Counted from the first letter of the stretch, positions 1 through 7,064 are shown. The stretch is DNA of 12,919 bases from Patulibacter sp041648495 (GCA_041648495.1 JBAZOW010000079.1:1-12919), one strand, 5' to 3'. The notes: generated from the sequence alone by a model not told the origin. Numbers and translations: made by a program.

Positions 1-760
1 AGGCAACGCAGGAGAGGTGTTGGAAGTGCAGGCGCCCGCCCTCGTAGCCGCCGATCGCCGCGTCGCGGGCGACCATCGTCGACTCCGACAGCCACGGGAT
101 GCCGGCGATCCCGAGCCGGGCCGAGACGCTGCCCTCGCGCATCGCGCCCGTACCCGAGAGCGACGGATCCTCTTCGTGCAGGGCGATCACGCCGCCGCAG
201 AGCCGCTGGTACTGGATCGCCTTGCGCAGCACGCCGGCGTCGGTGACCGGCAGGCCGTCGTCGGTGAACGCGACCGCGCCGGCCTTGCGCAGGTCGGCCA
301 TCTCGGTCAGTTCCTTGCCGCCGAAGCCGACCGTGATCGCGGCGGTGAAGCCGACCGGGATCCGGGCCATCCGCGACGCCAGGTCGCGCAGCGAGCCGAG
401 CAGCGAGCTGGAGTCGACCACCGGGCTGGTGTTCGGCATCGCGACGACGGCGCAGTAGCCGCCCGCGGCCGCGGCGCGGGTGCCGGACTCCAGGTCCTCC
501 TTGTGCTCCTGACCGGGCGTGCGCAGGTGGACGTGCGGGTCGACGAAGCCCGGGAACAGGTGCAGGCCGGCGCCGTCGATCGTCTCGACGCCCTCGTCGG
601 CCGTCAGCGACCCCGGGGCCCCGATCTCCGCGATCACGCCGCCTCGGACGCGCACGTCGTGGGGCGCGTCGATGCCCGTGCGGGGATCGAGCACGTGCAC
701 GTGGTGCACGAGCAGTTCGGCGTCGGGCGCGGGAGCGCGGACGAGCAGGTCGAGGGTCAT
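1..760 (-). CDS. pyrC: Dihydroorotase, class I (3' end outside window)
   Basis: This gene encodes dihydroorotase, the zinc amidohydrolase that cyclises N-carbamoyl-aspartate to dihydroorotate in cytoplasmic de novo pyrimidine synthesis. About 253 codons are visible; the C-terminal part lies beyond position 1. The sequence shows the amidohydrolase metal motif DPHVHLR at residues 74-80, followed by TPGQEHKED. Further motifs are MPNTSPVVD near 108-116, HEEDPSL near 195-201 and a later QHLS near 247-250 that supplies another histidine. The HxHxR...PGxExKED pattern is typical of class I bacterial dihydroorotases of about 430 residues. The start ATG (758-760) overlaps the pyrB stop as ATGA, which indicates translational coupling within pyrR-pyrB-pyrC. 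Identity is firm; only the truncation by the window edge limits the call. Confidence 0.95.
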   Translation of the reverse strand, partial: MTLDLLVRAPAPDAELLVHHVHVLDPRTGIDAPHDVRVRGGVIAEIGAPGSLTADEGVETIDGAGLHLFPGFVDPHVHLRTPGQEHKEDLESGTRAAAAGGYCAVVAMPNTSPVVDSSSLLGSLRDLASRMARIPVGFTAAITVGFGGKELTEMADLRKAGAVAFTDDGLPVTDAGVLRKAIQYQRLCGGVIALHEEDPSLSGTGAMREGSVSARLGIAGIPWLSESTMVARDAAIGGYEGGRLHFQHLSCVA

Positions 761-1758
761 GCGGAGTGCAGCTCCGAGGTCGGGGCGAAGGAGTCCGAGC
801 GACCCGAGGGCGACGGACCGGAAGAGGATTCGGCGGGCGGGTCGGGCGCCACGGTCGGGCCGCCACGCGAGGCCAAGACCTCGTACAGCACGGCCATCCG
901 CACCAGGACGCCGGCCCGCACCTGGTCGAGGATCAGCGACTGCGGACCGTCGACGACGTCGCCGGCCAGCTCGACGCCGCGGTTGACCGGTCCCGGGTGC
1001 ATCAGCAACTGGTGCCGACCGAGTCGGCGGGCGTCGATCTGGTAGTTCGCGGCGTACTCGCGGAGCGACGGCACGTAGGCCTGCTGCATCCGCTCGTGCT
1101 GCATCCGCAGGGTGTAGACCACGTCGGCGTCGGCCAGGCCGTCCAGCGTGTACCGGACCTGGCAGCCGAGCACGGCGAGCTCCTGCGGGACCAGGGTCGG
1201 CGGGCCGGCAAGCGTGACGGTCGCCCCCATCGTCTGCAGCGCCAGCACCAGCGAGCGCGCCACGCGGCTGTGGCGGACGTCGCCGACGATCCAGACGTTC
1301 AGCCCGTCGAGGCTGCCGAGCCGGTCCCGCAGCGTGTAGACGTCGAGCAGCGCCTGGGTCGGGTGCTCGTTCTGGCCGTCGCCGGCGTTGACGATCGCGG
1401 CGTCGGTCCAGCGGGTGATCAGCTTCGACGCGCCGGCCCACGGCGTGCGGATCACGATCGCGTGGGGACGGTGGGCGGCCAGGGTCTGGACGGTGTCGCG
1501 CAGCGACTCGCCCTTCTCGACCGAGGAGCCCCTGGCCGCGAAGTTGACGACGTCGGCGCTGAGCCGCTTGGCCGCCAGCTCGAAGCTCGACCGGGTGCGG
1601 GTCGACGACTCGTAGAACAGGTTGAGCACCGTCCGCCCGCGCAGCGCCGGGACCTTCTTGATCGGACGGTCGGCGACCTCGGCGAAGCTCGCCGCGCGGT
1701 CGCAGAGCTGCTCGATCGCGGCGCGGTCGAGGTCGTCGATCGACAACAGGTGCTTCAT
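757..1758 (-). CDS. pyrB: Aspartate carbamoyltransferase catalytic subunit
   Basis: The 333-residue protein transfers the carbamoyl group from carbamoyl phosphate to aspartate, the committed step of pyrimidine synthesis. Visible signatures are the carbamoyl-phosphate motif SSTRTRSSFE (51-60), the active-site loop SSVEKGESLRDT (78-89), HPTQALLD (132-139) and HPGPVNRGVEL (254-264). These separate it from ornithine carbamoyltransferase. No regulatory subunit gene (pyrI) is visible, so the enzyme may act as a plain catalytic trimer. Residues from about 299 on form a Pro/Ser/Gly-rich tail beyond the usual length of about 305. The ATG (1756-1758) overlaps the pyrR stop and the stop overlaps the pyrC start, so all three genes are probably translated from one mRNA under PyrR control. 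Confidence 0.97.
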   Translation of the reverse strand: MKHLLSIDDLDRAAIEQLCDRAASFAEVADRPIKKVPALRGRTVLNLFYESSTRTRSSFELAAKRLSADVVNFAARGSSVEKGESLRDTVQTLAAHRPHAIVIRTPWAGASKLITRWTDAAIVNAGDGQNEHPTQALLDVYTLRDRLGSLDGLNVWIVGDVRHSRVARSLVLALQTMGATVTLAGPPTLVPQELAVLGCQVRYTLDGLADADVVYTLRMQHERMQQAYVPSLREYAANYQIDARRLGRHQLLMHPGPVNRGVELAGDVVDGPQSLILDQVRAGVLVRMAVLYEVLASRGGPTVAPDPPAESSSGPSPSGRSDSFAPTSELHSA

Positions 1759-2360
1759 GCGGCGGGCCTCGGTCGGGGAGCGTCGTCGTCGGGTGACGCG
1801 GCCGGGCGCGGGGCGGGGCGCCGCTCGATCGCGACCTCGTCGCGACCGTCGGTCTCGCTGACCCGGACGTTGACCCGCTCGGCGACCGACGTCGGCAGGT
1901 TCTTGCCGACGTAATCGGCCCGGAACGGCAGTTCGCGGTGACCGCGGTCGATCAGCACCGCGAGCTGGACGCGGTCCGGACGGCCGTAGTCGAAGATCGC
2001 CTCGATCGCCGCCCGGATCGTCCGCCCGCTGAACAGCACGTCGTCGACCAGGACCACCGATCGGCCCTCGAGCGGGATCCCGTCGAGGTGGGTCCCGTGG
2101 ATCACCGGGTCGGCCGCGGTCCCCCGCGTCTCGAGGTCGTCGCGGTAGAAGGCGATGTCGATGTCGCCGAGCGGGACCGGACGGTCGAGCAGCGCGGTCA
2201 GACGCTCCTGCAGGCGGCGCGCGAGCACGGCGCCGCGGGTGTGGATCCCCACCAGGACCAGGGTCGACGGATCCGGATGGCCCTCGACGATCTCGTGGGC
2301 GATGCGCGCAAGCGTGCGCGCCATGTCGGAACCGTCCAGGACGGTGGTCTCGAAGCTCAT
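1755..2360 (-). CDS. pyrR: Bifunctional pyr operon regulator / uracil phosphoribosyltransferase PyrR
   Basis: PyrR senses UMP/UTP and binds a hairpin in pyr mRNA; many family members also convert uracil and PRPP to UMP. The 201-residue protein has the PRTase type I core. The PRPP-binding loop VVLVDDVLFSGRT lies at residues 102-114, preceded by LVGIHTRGAVLARRL near 36-50 and followed by VLIDRGHRELPFRADYVGKN near 135-154, all typical of PyrR. I chose the ATG at 2358-2360 because it gives MSFETTVLDG...IAHEIVE, which aligns with the normal N-terminus; the reading frame stays open to 2513 but that extension is low-complexity. No good Shine-Dalgarno precedes the ATG. A hairpin with a PyrR-type loop lies 14 bases upstream. 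The Pro/Asp/Arg-rich tail (about 181-201) is longer than usual. Confidence 0.95.
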   Translation of the reverse strand: MSFETTVLDGSDMARTLARIAHEIVEGHPDPSTLVLVGIHTRGAVLARRLQERLTALLDRPVPLGDIDIAFYRDDLETRGTAADPVIHGTHLDGIPLEGRSVVLVDDVLFSGRTIRAAIEAIFDYGRPDRVQLAVLIDRGHRELPFRADYVGKNLPTSVAERVNVRVSETDGRDEVAIERRPAPRPAASPDDDAPRPRPAA

Positions 2361-2374
2361 GTGGTGGGGATCGT

Positions 2375-2394
2375 GCCGGTCTCTCGGTACCGGC
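2375..2394 (-). promoter_or_regulatory. Candidate PyrR-binding hairpin in pyr leader
   Basis: On the minus strand, GCCGGT and ACCGGC form a perfect 6-bp stem around the 8-base loop ACCGAGAG. The centre of the loop, CCGAGA, matches the CNGNGA hexaloop of known PyrR binding sites (family consensus ARUCCNGNGAGGYU). The closing pair differs: an A/G mismatch replaces the usual C-G. It lies between the rnz stop and the pyrR start, 14 bases before the ATG. There is no obvious terminator or U-tract after it, so control of pyrR translation, as proposed for mycobacterial PyrR, is more likely than attenuation. The hairpin and loop are seen; binding is inferred. Confidence 0.55.
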
Positions 2395-2406
2395 TTAACG
2401 AACGCC

Positions 2407-3450
2407 CTAGACGTTATCAGTGCGTTCGGCGGCGGCCGGGGCATCGTCGTCGCCGTCGGCGCCCGCCTCGGGGTCGTCGAGCGTCGCACCATCGGATCCG
2501 CCCGACGGTCCACCGCGGGCGGGTCGCCCGGCGCCCGGCGCGTGGACCGGATCCCCCCGCTCCGGGAACGGCACGCGGACCATGTCGAAGTCCCGGGGCA
2601 TCACCGTGTCGGGGAAGATCCGGCGGGCCTCGGCCACGGCGTCCGACGGACGGTGGCGGGCCGACAGGTGGGTCAGCGCCAGCAACCCGACGTCCGCGTC
2701 CTTGGCGAGTGCGGCCGCCTGAGCGGCGGTGCTGTGCCCGGTCTGCTGCGCTCGTTCGACCTGCTCGGCGGTGAAGGTCGCCTCGTGGACGAGCACGTCG
2801 GCCCGCCACGCCGCCTCGCGCACCGCGTCGCACGGCTGGGTGTCGCCCGAGAAGACGATCTTGCGCCCGAACCGCGTGGCGCCGAGCACCTGGTCCGGGG
2901 TCACGTCGCCGACCGTCTCGCCGCGCTGCAGGCGGCCGAAGTCCTGGACGTCGGTGACCCCCAGCTCCCGGGCCCGGTCCGGATCGAAGCGGCCGGGACG
3001 GTTGTGCTCCTCGACCACGTAGCCGAGCGCCGTGCCGCGGTGCCGGACCGGGATCGCGTCGACCGCCCAGCCGTTGCGCTCGATCTGGTCGTACGGCGCC
3101 AGCTCGCGGACCTCGACCGGGTAGCGGACGGGTCCGGCGAGCTTCCAGATCAGGGCGACGGTGGCCGCCAGACCGACCGGGCCGGCGACGGTCAGCGGGG
3201 CCTCGCGCTCGCGCAGGTCGAGCGTCTTCAGCAGGCCGGGAAGTCCGAGCCAGTGGTCGGTGTGCTGATGGGTGATCAGCACCAGGTCGAGCTCGACCAG
3301 GCCGCTCGACCGCATCAACTGGCGCTGGGTGCCCTCGCCGCAGTCGATCAGGACGTGCTCGCCCCCGCGCTGCAGCAGCACGGCGGGCAGCCCCCGGCGT
3401 GCGGTCGGCGCCGAGCCGCCGGTTCCGACGAAGAGCAGGTCCAGGTTCAC
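2407..3450 (-). CDS. rnz: Ribonuclease Z (tRNase Z)
   Basis: RNase Z is a zinc-dependent metallo-beta-lactamase-fold endonuclease that removes the 3' trailer from tRNA precursors lacking an encoded CCA. The protein has the zinc motif HQHTDH at 61-66, followed by WLGLPGLL, as in the family HxHxDHxxGLPG. It also shows H137 in VRHRGTALGY, SGDTQPC (201-207, ligand D203), the HEATF motif (222-226) and H261 in THLSARH. Residues from about 300 to 347 form a Gly/Pro/Asp/Ala-rich tail not needed for the fold; bacterial RNase Z is usually about 300-320 residues. The start is GTG at 3448-3450. The gene lies 46 bases before pyrR and just after a tRNA-Arg gene that lacks CCA, on the same strand. Confidence 0.93.
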   Translation of the reverse strand: MNLDLLFVGTGGSAPTARRGLPAVLLQRGGEHVLIDCGEGTQRQLMRSSGLVELDLVLITHQHTDHWLGLPGLLKTLDLREREAPLTVAGPVGLAATVALIWKLAGPVRYPVEVRELAPYDQIERNGWAVDAIPVRHRGTALGYVVEEHNRPGRFDPDRARELGVTDVQDFGRLQRGETVGDVTPDQVLGATRFGRKIVFSGDTQPCDAVREAAWRADVLVHEATFTAEQVERAQQTGHSTAAQAAALAKDADVGLLALTHLSARHRPSDAVAEARRIFPDTVMPRDFDMVRVPFPERGDPVHAPGAGRPARGGPSGGSDGATLDDPEAGADGDDDAPAAAERTDNV

Positions 3451-3494
3451 GCAGCAGGTCCGTTCGTACCGAAGGGATAGGCCAGAAGCAAAGA

Positions 3495-3517
3495 AGCCCC
3501 AGTCGGTGACTGGGGCT
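3495..3517 (-). terminator. Rho-independent terminator of the tRNA-Arg gene
   Basis: A perfect 10-bp stem (AGCCCCAGTC with GACTGGGGCT) encloses a 3-base loop. On the minus strand it is followed by the T-rich run TTCTTTGCTTCT. It begins 11 bases past the 3' end of the tRNA and lies upstream of the rnz start, so the tRNA is probably a separate transcription unit. Confidence 0.85.
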
Positions 3518-3528
3518 CCTCTCTACGA

Positions 3529-3601
3529 CGCGCCCGGGAAGATTCGAACTTCCGACTTCCTGCTCCGGAGGCAGGCGCTCTATCCACTGAGCTACGGGCG
3601 C
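3529..3601 (-). tRNA. tRNA-Arg, anticodon CCG
   Basis: A complete cloverleaf of 73 bases can be folded on the minus strand. It has acceptor stem GCGCCCG/CGGGCGC, D arm GCTC-AGTGGATA-GAGC, anticodon stem CCTGC/GCAGG around loop CTCCGGA, variable loop AAGTC, and T arm GGAAG-TTCGAAT-CTTCC. The anticodon (plus positions 3566-3568) is CCG, reading the arginine codon CGG. The discriminator base is G. The following bases are TCG, so CCA is not encoded and must be added after trimming. A CAGAAT sequence at 3613-3618 (minus) could be a -10 element, but no clear -35 is seen. Confidence 0.97.
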
Positions 3602-3644
3602 CGACGCCGCTCATTCTGGCATGCCTGACGGCGGCGCGCCACGA

Positions 3645-3672
3645 CGCCCGCCCCGTATGGTCGTAGCGGGCG
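3645..3672 (-). terminator. Possible terminator hairpin after the Fn3-like secreted protein gene
   Basis: CGCCCGC (3645-3651) pairs with GCGGGCG (3666-3672) in a 7-bp GC stem with a 14-base loop, starting a few bases after the stop of the 321-residue secreted protein gene. There is no T-tract, so efficiency is uncertain. Confidence 0.4.
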
Positions 3673-3676
3673 GTCG

Positions 3677-4642
3677 CTAGCTGCGAACGCGGATCTTGAT
3701 CGACGGGCTGTAGTGGCCGGTCAGATTGCCCTGAGCCGACTTCACGAAGACCCGGTAGGTCCCCGAGCGCGTGATCCGGGCGCGGGTCGCATAGCGCGAG
3801 TAATTGACGGAGTCCTTGCGGGTCACCGAACCGCGCACCGTCACCCAGGTGCCCTTCGAGGACAGCCGCTGGACCCCGACACCGGTGCCGACCTGGGCCG
3901 GACGGACGATGCCCGAGAACCGCAGCCGCGATCCGCGGTTGACCGTGCGCGTGCTCGTCTTCGCGGACACGTCGAGCCGGACGTCGGCGGTCAGCACCGC
4001 GCTGACCGTCGGCTTGTCGCCCGTGGTCACGACGCGGAACCGCGAGTTGTCGTTGAGCGCGAGCAGCGGGAAGCCGAAGTTGCCCGCCTTGTCGGTGACC
4101 AGCGCGTTGCCGTTGGGCACCCAGCCGCCCGTGTAGGGCCAGGTCTGCTGCTGCAGCTGGACGGCCCGGTTGGCGCTGCCCGTGCCGCCCAGCGTGCCGA
4201 CGACCATCGTCACCGCGCCGTAGACGAACGGGTTGGGGTTGAGGGCGACCGAGAAGCCGAGCGGCTGCTTCGGGGTCTTGAAGGTGCGGTTTGCCCCGCG
4301 GACCGTGCCCTTGGCGTTGGTCGCCACCAACCGGTAGTGGTACGTCGTATTCGACTTCAGACCGGAGACCCCGGCGGTCGCGGCACGCGGCGTCGCGCCC
4401 GAGCCGGCGTTCTGGCGGGCGGTCCGAGCGCCGTACTTCTTGCTCGTGCCGTAGTCGAAGAAGTAGCGCGTGCGCAATCCGTTGGCGTTGACGGTGCCGA
4501 CGACCGAGGCGCTCTGCGGCGTCAGGCTCCCGGCGAGGCCGGTCTTGACCGCGGGCGGTCCGTCGGCGTGGGCGATCGCTGGGGCCAGCGCCAGGATGGC
4601 GGTGCCGGTGGCGGTCGCGACGATCGGGACGATCTGTCTCAT
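3677..4642 (-). CDS. Secreted protein with a fibronectin III-like domain
   Basis: This 321-residue protein begins with a Sec signal peptide: a short basic start, a hydrophobic core at about 5-22 and a likely cleavage after AHA near residue 26. Residues about 33-125 resemble a fibronectin type III-like beta-sandwich, with VVGTVNANGLRTRYFFDYG, then GLKSNTTYHYRLVATNAKG and a closing TFKTP. Residues about 127-220 and 221-321 look like further beta-rich segments; the last includes RGSRLRFSGIVRPAQVG and ends in IKIRVRS. No catalytic motif, LPXTG sorting signal or C-terminal membrane segment is seen, so it is probably released or loosely bound to the cell wall. Such proteins are common in actinobacteria and are usually annotated only as hypothetical. 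Function is unknown. The ATG start is at 4640-4642. Confidence 0.85.
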   Translation of the reverse strand: MRQIVPIVATATGTAILALAPAIAHADGPPAVKTGLAGSLTPQSASVVGTVNANGLRTRYFFDYGTSKKYGARTARQNAGSGATPRAATAGVSGLKSNTTYHYRLVATNAKGTVRGANRTFKTPKQPLGFSVALNPNPFVYGAVTMVVGTLGGTGSANRAVQLQQQTWPYTGGWVPNGNALVTDKAGNFGFPLLALNDNSRFRVVTTGDKPTVSAVLTADVRLDVSAKTSTRTVNRGSRLRFSGIVRPAQVGTGVGVQRLSSKGTWVTVRGSVTRKDSVNYSRYATRARITRSGTYRVFVKSAQGNLTGHYSPSIKIRVRS

Positions 4643-4688
4643 GCGACACCACTACCCACCCACGGGCGTGGATACCCGGATCGCGGGG

Positions 4689-5096
4689 TCAGGGGGTGGT
4701 GTACGTGCGTCGCGCGCCGGTGCGGCGGAGCAGACCGACCACGTAGTCGTGCCGTTCGCCGATCCGGCCGACCAGCGCCTCGACGTCGCACTCGAGCCGG
4801 CGCCGTCCGTGGGCGGCGTCCGCGCAGCCCATCAGCACCACGGCGGCCAGGTCGTCGACGGCGTCGCTCAGGCGCCCGAGCGCGCCGTCGACGCGAGGCC
4901 GGTGCCGGCGGCGTACCGGAACGGCCTGGGCGGTCAGTGCGGTGCACCGACGTTGCAGGTCGAGCGCCTGGGTGGTGAGGTTCCGCCGTGTAGTCGGATC
5001 GCCCACCGGAGCGGCGATCGCCGCGGCAAGGGTGCGCGCCCGTTCGAACAGGTCGGTGACGAGCCAGCTCGGATCCGGGGTCGTCGACACTCCCAT
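4689..5096 (-). CDS. Hypothetical protein, small and mainly helical
   Basis: I do not recognise this 135-residue protein. It has no signal peptide or membrane segment. The sequence is rich in Arg, Ala, Leu and Asp with spaced hydrophobics, as in LVTDLFERARTLAAAIAA (12-29), LTTQALDLQRRCTALTAQA and LGRLSDAVDDLAAVVLMGC, which suggests a bundle of three or four helices. There are three cysteines and no metal-binding pattern. The codon pattern matches the neighbouring genes, and the frame fits between flanking genes on the same strand with small gaps (46 and 35 bases), which supports a real gene. The ATG is at 5094-5096. The opposite strand is also open across this stretch, so some doubt remains. 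Confidence 0.65.
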   Translation of the reverse strand: MGVSTTPDPSWLVTDLFERARTLAAAIAAPVGDPTTRRNLTTQALDLQRRCTALTAQAVPVRRRHRPRVDGALGRLSDAVDDLAAVVLMGCADAAHGRRRLECDVEALVGRIGERHDYVVGLLRRTGARRTYTTP

Positions 5097-5131
5097 GCGC
5101 CGACGCTAGGCGGTGCGTCGGACGGAACCCC

Positions 5132-5347
5132 TCAGTTTGCAGCCACAACCCGCAGCGACTCGCCGTCCGCATCGACCACGTCGCCGTCGTGGAGCTGTCG
5201 TCCCCGACGGGTCTCCTCGTCGCCGTTGACGGTCACCAGACCCGCGGCGAGCATCGCCTTGGCGTCACCGCCGGAGCCGACCACGCTCGCGAGCTTCAGC
5301 AGCTGCCCGAGCCGGATCATGTCGCCGCGGATGCTGATCTCTTGCAC
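5132..5347 (-). CDS. Small S4-domain RNA-binding protein (YbcJ/RlbA type)
   Basis: This 71-residue protein is almost entirely an S4 domain, the small fold that binds structured RNA in ribosomal protein S4 and pseudouridine synthases. The pattern IRLGQLLKLASVVGSGGDAKAMLAAGLVTVNGDEETRRGRQLHDGDVV (spanning residues 11-58, quoted in parts: IRLGQLLKL, GGDAKAMLA, GLVTVNGDEETRRGR) matches short stand-alone S4 proteins of the YbcJ family, which are about 70 residues long. Its exact RNA target is not known; a role in ribosome or rRNA metabolism is plausible. The start is GTG at 5345-5347; no in-frame ATG lies upstream. It is divergent from the acyltransferase gene, with 82 bases between the starts. 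Confidence 0.85.
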   Translation of the reverse strand: MQEISIRGDMIRLGQLLKLASVVGSGGDAKAMLAAGLVTVNGDEETRRGRQLHDGDVVDADGESLRVVAAN

Positions 5348-5429
5348 GACCGCATCGTCGCAGTTCGCCGCGCACCACTGGGCCCTGGGATCGTTTAAAG
5401 ACCATTAACGGTGCTCTGGGAGCGTTCCT

Positions 5430-6698
5430 GTGGCTCTGGTTGCGACGACGGTAGCCCCATTCTCGCGCTCGGCGGACCGCCGCCGGCTCGACGCCCTGGA
5501 CGGTCTCCGCGGTGCCGCCGCGTTCGGGATCGTGATCCTGCACGTCTGGATGTTCCACCAGGGCGACCTGAATTCGCCGGAGCGCAGCACGCTCGACGTC
5601 GCGATCAGCCAGTTGCGGCTCGGCATGCCGATGTTCTTCGTGCTGTCGGGCTTCCTGATCTTCCGCCCGTTCGTGGCGGCGATGATCGAGGGCCGGTCGA
5701 ATCCCGACGTTCGCAAGTACGCGATTCGGCGGGCCGCCCGAATTCTCCCGGCCTACTGGGTCGCGATCCTGATCCCCGCGGCCGTGCTCGCGTGGCTCGA
5801 CCACGGCCAGGCACGACCGGTCGAGCAGCTGCCGATCTACCTGTTCTTCGCGCAGAACTACGTCGACGCGACGTCGCAGGGCCTGAACCCCCCGACGTGG
5901 ACGATCGCGGTCGAGGTCTCGTTCTACATCGCGGTACCGATCGCGGCCGTGCTGATCGGCTGGCTGACGTCGAGGTTCTCCGGACCGCGGTCGCGACGCA
6001 CCGTGCTGGCCGTGGTCTGCATCGTCCTGCTGGCGGTCGGCGCCTACGTGCTCGGCCAGTGCGCGATCAACGGGCCCAACCACTCGCCGCTCAAGGACTC
6101 GTTGCTCGGCCGGCTGAACTCGTTCGCGGCCGGGATGCTCGCCGCGGTGCTGGTCTACGGCCGTCCGAGCCGCCCGCGGGTCGCCTACGCTCTCGTGATC
6201 GGCGGCGCCGCGCTGGTGCTGGCCGAGGCGATCGTCCGCGGCTACAGCCTGCTCACGCCGATGCTGCGCGACGTGATCGTCGACACCCCGGCCAGCATCG
6301 GCGTGGCGATGATCATCGCCGGCGTCGCGCTCGCGCGGATCCCGGGCGAGGTGGTCTTCTCCCGCGGTCCCCTGCAGTGGTACGGCAAGCTCTCCTACGG
6401 GCTGTACCTGTGGCACTTCCCGGTGATCTTCGTGCTGCGCTCGCTCGAGTGGTGGCCCCCGTCGCTGCTCGGCGCCTGCGTCGCGGTGCTGGTGCCGTCG
6501 ACGCTGCTGGCGATGCTCAGCTGGAGCCTGCTCGAGAAGCCGGCGATGGAGTGGGCACGGCGCAGGACGTCCCGCACGGCGGAGCCCCCGCCGACCGCTC
6601 CGCCCGCCGCCGACGAGGCGTGGCGGCCCGAGCAGCGTCCGGCGACGCCGGATCGGGACGAGGTCCCGGTCGGGGCCGCGTCCGCGGACCGTCACTGA
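5430..6698 (+). CDS. Integral membrane acyltransferase (OafA/acyltransferase-3 family)
   Basis: This 422-residue protein belongs to the acyltransferase-3 family, which moves acyl groups (often acetyl) across the membrane onto sugars of polysaccharides, lipids or peptidoglycan. Near the N-terminus is RRLDALDGLRGAAA (18-31), then H38 in the first membrane helix, the proposed catalytic histidine. It also has FVLSGFLIFRPF (70-81), RRAARILPAYW (100-110) and PPTWTIAVEVSFY (154-166) with E162; all are family hallmarks. About ten hydrophobic segments follow up to residue 380. The tail (about 385-422) is Pro/Ala/Arg-rich and probably cytoplasmic and disordered. There is no SGNH domain, so any partner esterase is elsewhere. 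The start is GTG, with GGGAG at 5418-5422 as a likely ribosome binding site. The substrate cannot be told from the sequence. Confidence 0.9.
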   Translation: MALVATTVAPFSRSADRRRLDALDGLRGAAAFGIVILHVWMFHQGDLNSPERSTLDVAISQLRLGMPMFFVLSGFLIFRPFVAAMIEGRSNPDVRKYAIRRAARILPAYWVAILIPAAVLAWLDHGQARPVEQLPIYLFFAQNYVDATSQGLNPPTWTIAVEVSFYIAVPIAAVLIGWLTSRFSGPRSRRTVLAVVCIVLLAVGAYVLGQCAINGPNHSPLKDSLLGRLNSFAAGMLAAVLVYGRPSRPRVAYALVIGGAALVLAEAIVRGYSLLTPMLRDVIVDTPASIGVAMIIAGVALARIPGEVVFSRGPLQWYGKLSYGLYLWHFPVIFVLRSLEWWPPSLLGACVAVLVPSTLLAMLSWSLLEKPAMEWARRRTSRTAEPPPTAPPAADEAWRPEQRPATPDRDEVPVGAASADRH

Positions 6699-6703
6699 AC
6701 GAC

Positions 6704-6728
6704 GAGAGCCCGTCGGCGACGGGCTCTC
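6704..6728. terminator. Strong hairpin between convergent genes
   Basis: GAGAGCCCGTC (6704-6714) and GACGGGCTCTC (6718-6728) form a perfect 11-bp stem with a 3-base loop, five bases after the acyltransferase stop. It lies between two convergent transcription units and could serve both. Neither side has a long T-tract, as is usual for GC-rich actinobacteria. Confidence 0.7.
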
Positions 6729-6782
6729 GGGACTTCGGACGATCTCGGGGGACCGCGTCGAGCGCGGTCGCGAGCTCGTGGC

Positions 6783-7064
6783 TCAGCAGCCGCCGGCGAC
6801 GGCCGGCAGGATCTGCAGCTCCTGGCGATCGGCGACCGGCGTGGACACGCCCTCGCCGTAGCGGATGTCCTCGCCGTCCAGGTAGACGTTGACGAAGCGG
6901 CGCAGGTCGCCGTTGTCGTCGGTCAGGCTCGAGCGCAGCTCGGGATGCGCGGTGAACAGCGCCTCGAGCGCGGTGCCGACGGTCGTGGCCTCGAGCTTGA
7001 TCGTGCCCTCGCCTCCGGTGGCGTCACGCAGCTGCGTCGGGATCTTGATCGTGACTGCGGCCAT
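6783..7064 (-). CDS. MoaD/ThiS-family sulfur carrier protein (MetO/CysO-like)
   Basis: This 93-residue protein has the ubiquitin-like beta-grasp fold of MoaD, ThiS and mycobacterial CysO. These carriers are activated at a C-terminal Gly-Gly, loaded with sulfur as a thiocarboxylate and pass it to a PLP enzyme. RRFVNVYLDGEDIRYGEG (55-72) and QILPAVAGG (84-92) closely resemble CysO. The protein does not end at Gly-Gly: a codon for Cys93 follows before the stop, so it would need trimming (by a Mec-type JAMM peptidase, for example) before activation. Its ATG overlaps the stop of the upstream PLP enzyme by one base (TGATG), and GGAGGTGA at 7072-7079 is a near-ideal ribosome binding site 7 bases away. 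Context points to service of the adjacent enzyme in homocysteine synthesis rather than molybdopterin or thiamine synthesis. Confidence 0.9.
   Translation of the reverse strand: MAAVTIKIPTQLRDATGGEGTIKLEATTVGTALEALFTAHPELRSSLTDDNGDLRRFVNVYLDGEDIRYGEGVSTPVADRQELQILPAVAGGC

Noticed and set aside
17..1914. Long plus-strand open frames opposite pyrC, pyrB and pyrR
   Set aside because: They are antisense shadows of clearly recognised genes in GC-rich DNA; their translations are Arg/Gly/Ala/Asp-rich with no recognisable domain.
2361..2513. N-terminal extension of pyrR to the upstream ATG at 2513
   Set aside because: It would overlap the end of rnz and the PyrR-type hairpin, and the added residues are low-complexity; homologues start near MSFETTVLDG.
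3272..3628. Open frames across the tRNA giving peptides such as GKIRTSDFLLRRQ and SSVDRAPASGAGSRKFESS
   Set aside because: These are the well-known false translations of tRNA genes, not proteins.
4639..5408. Competing open frames on both strands around the small hypothetical gene
   Set aside because: Their products are Arg/Pro/Gly-rich without features; only the 135-residue frame has a balanced composition and fits the gene spacing.
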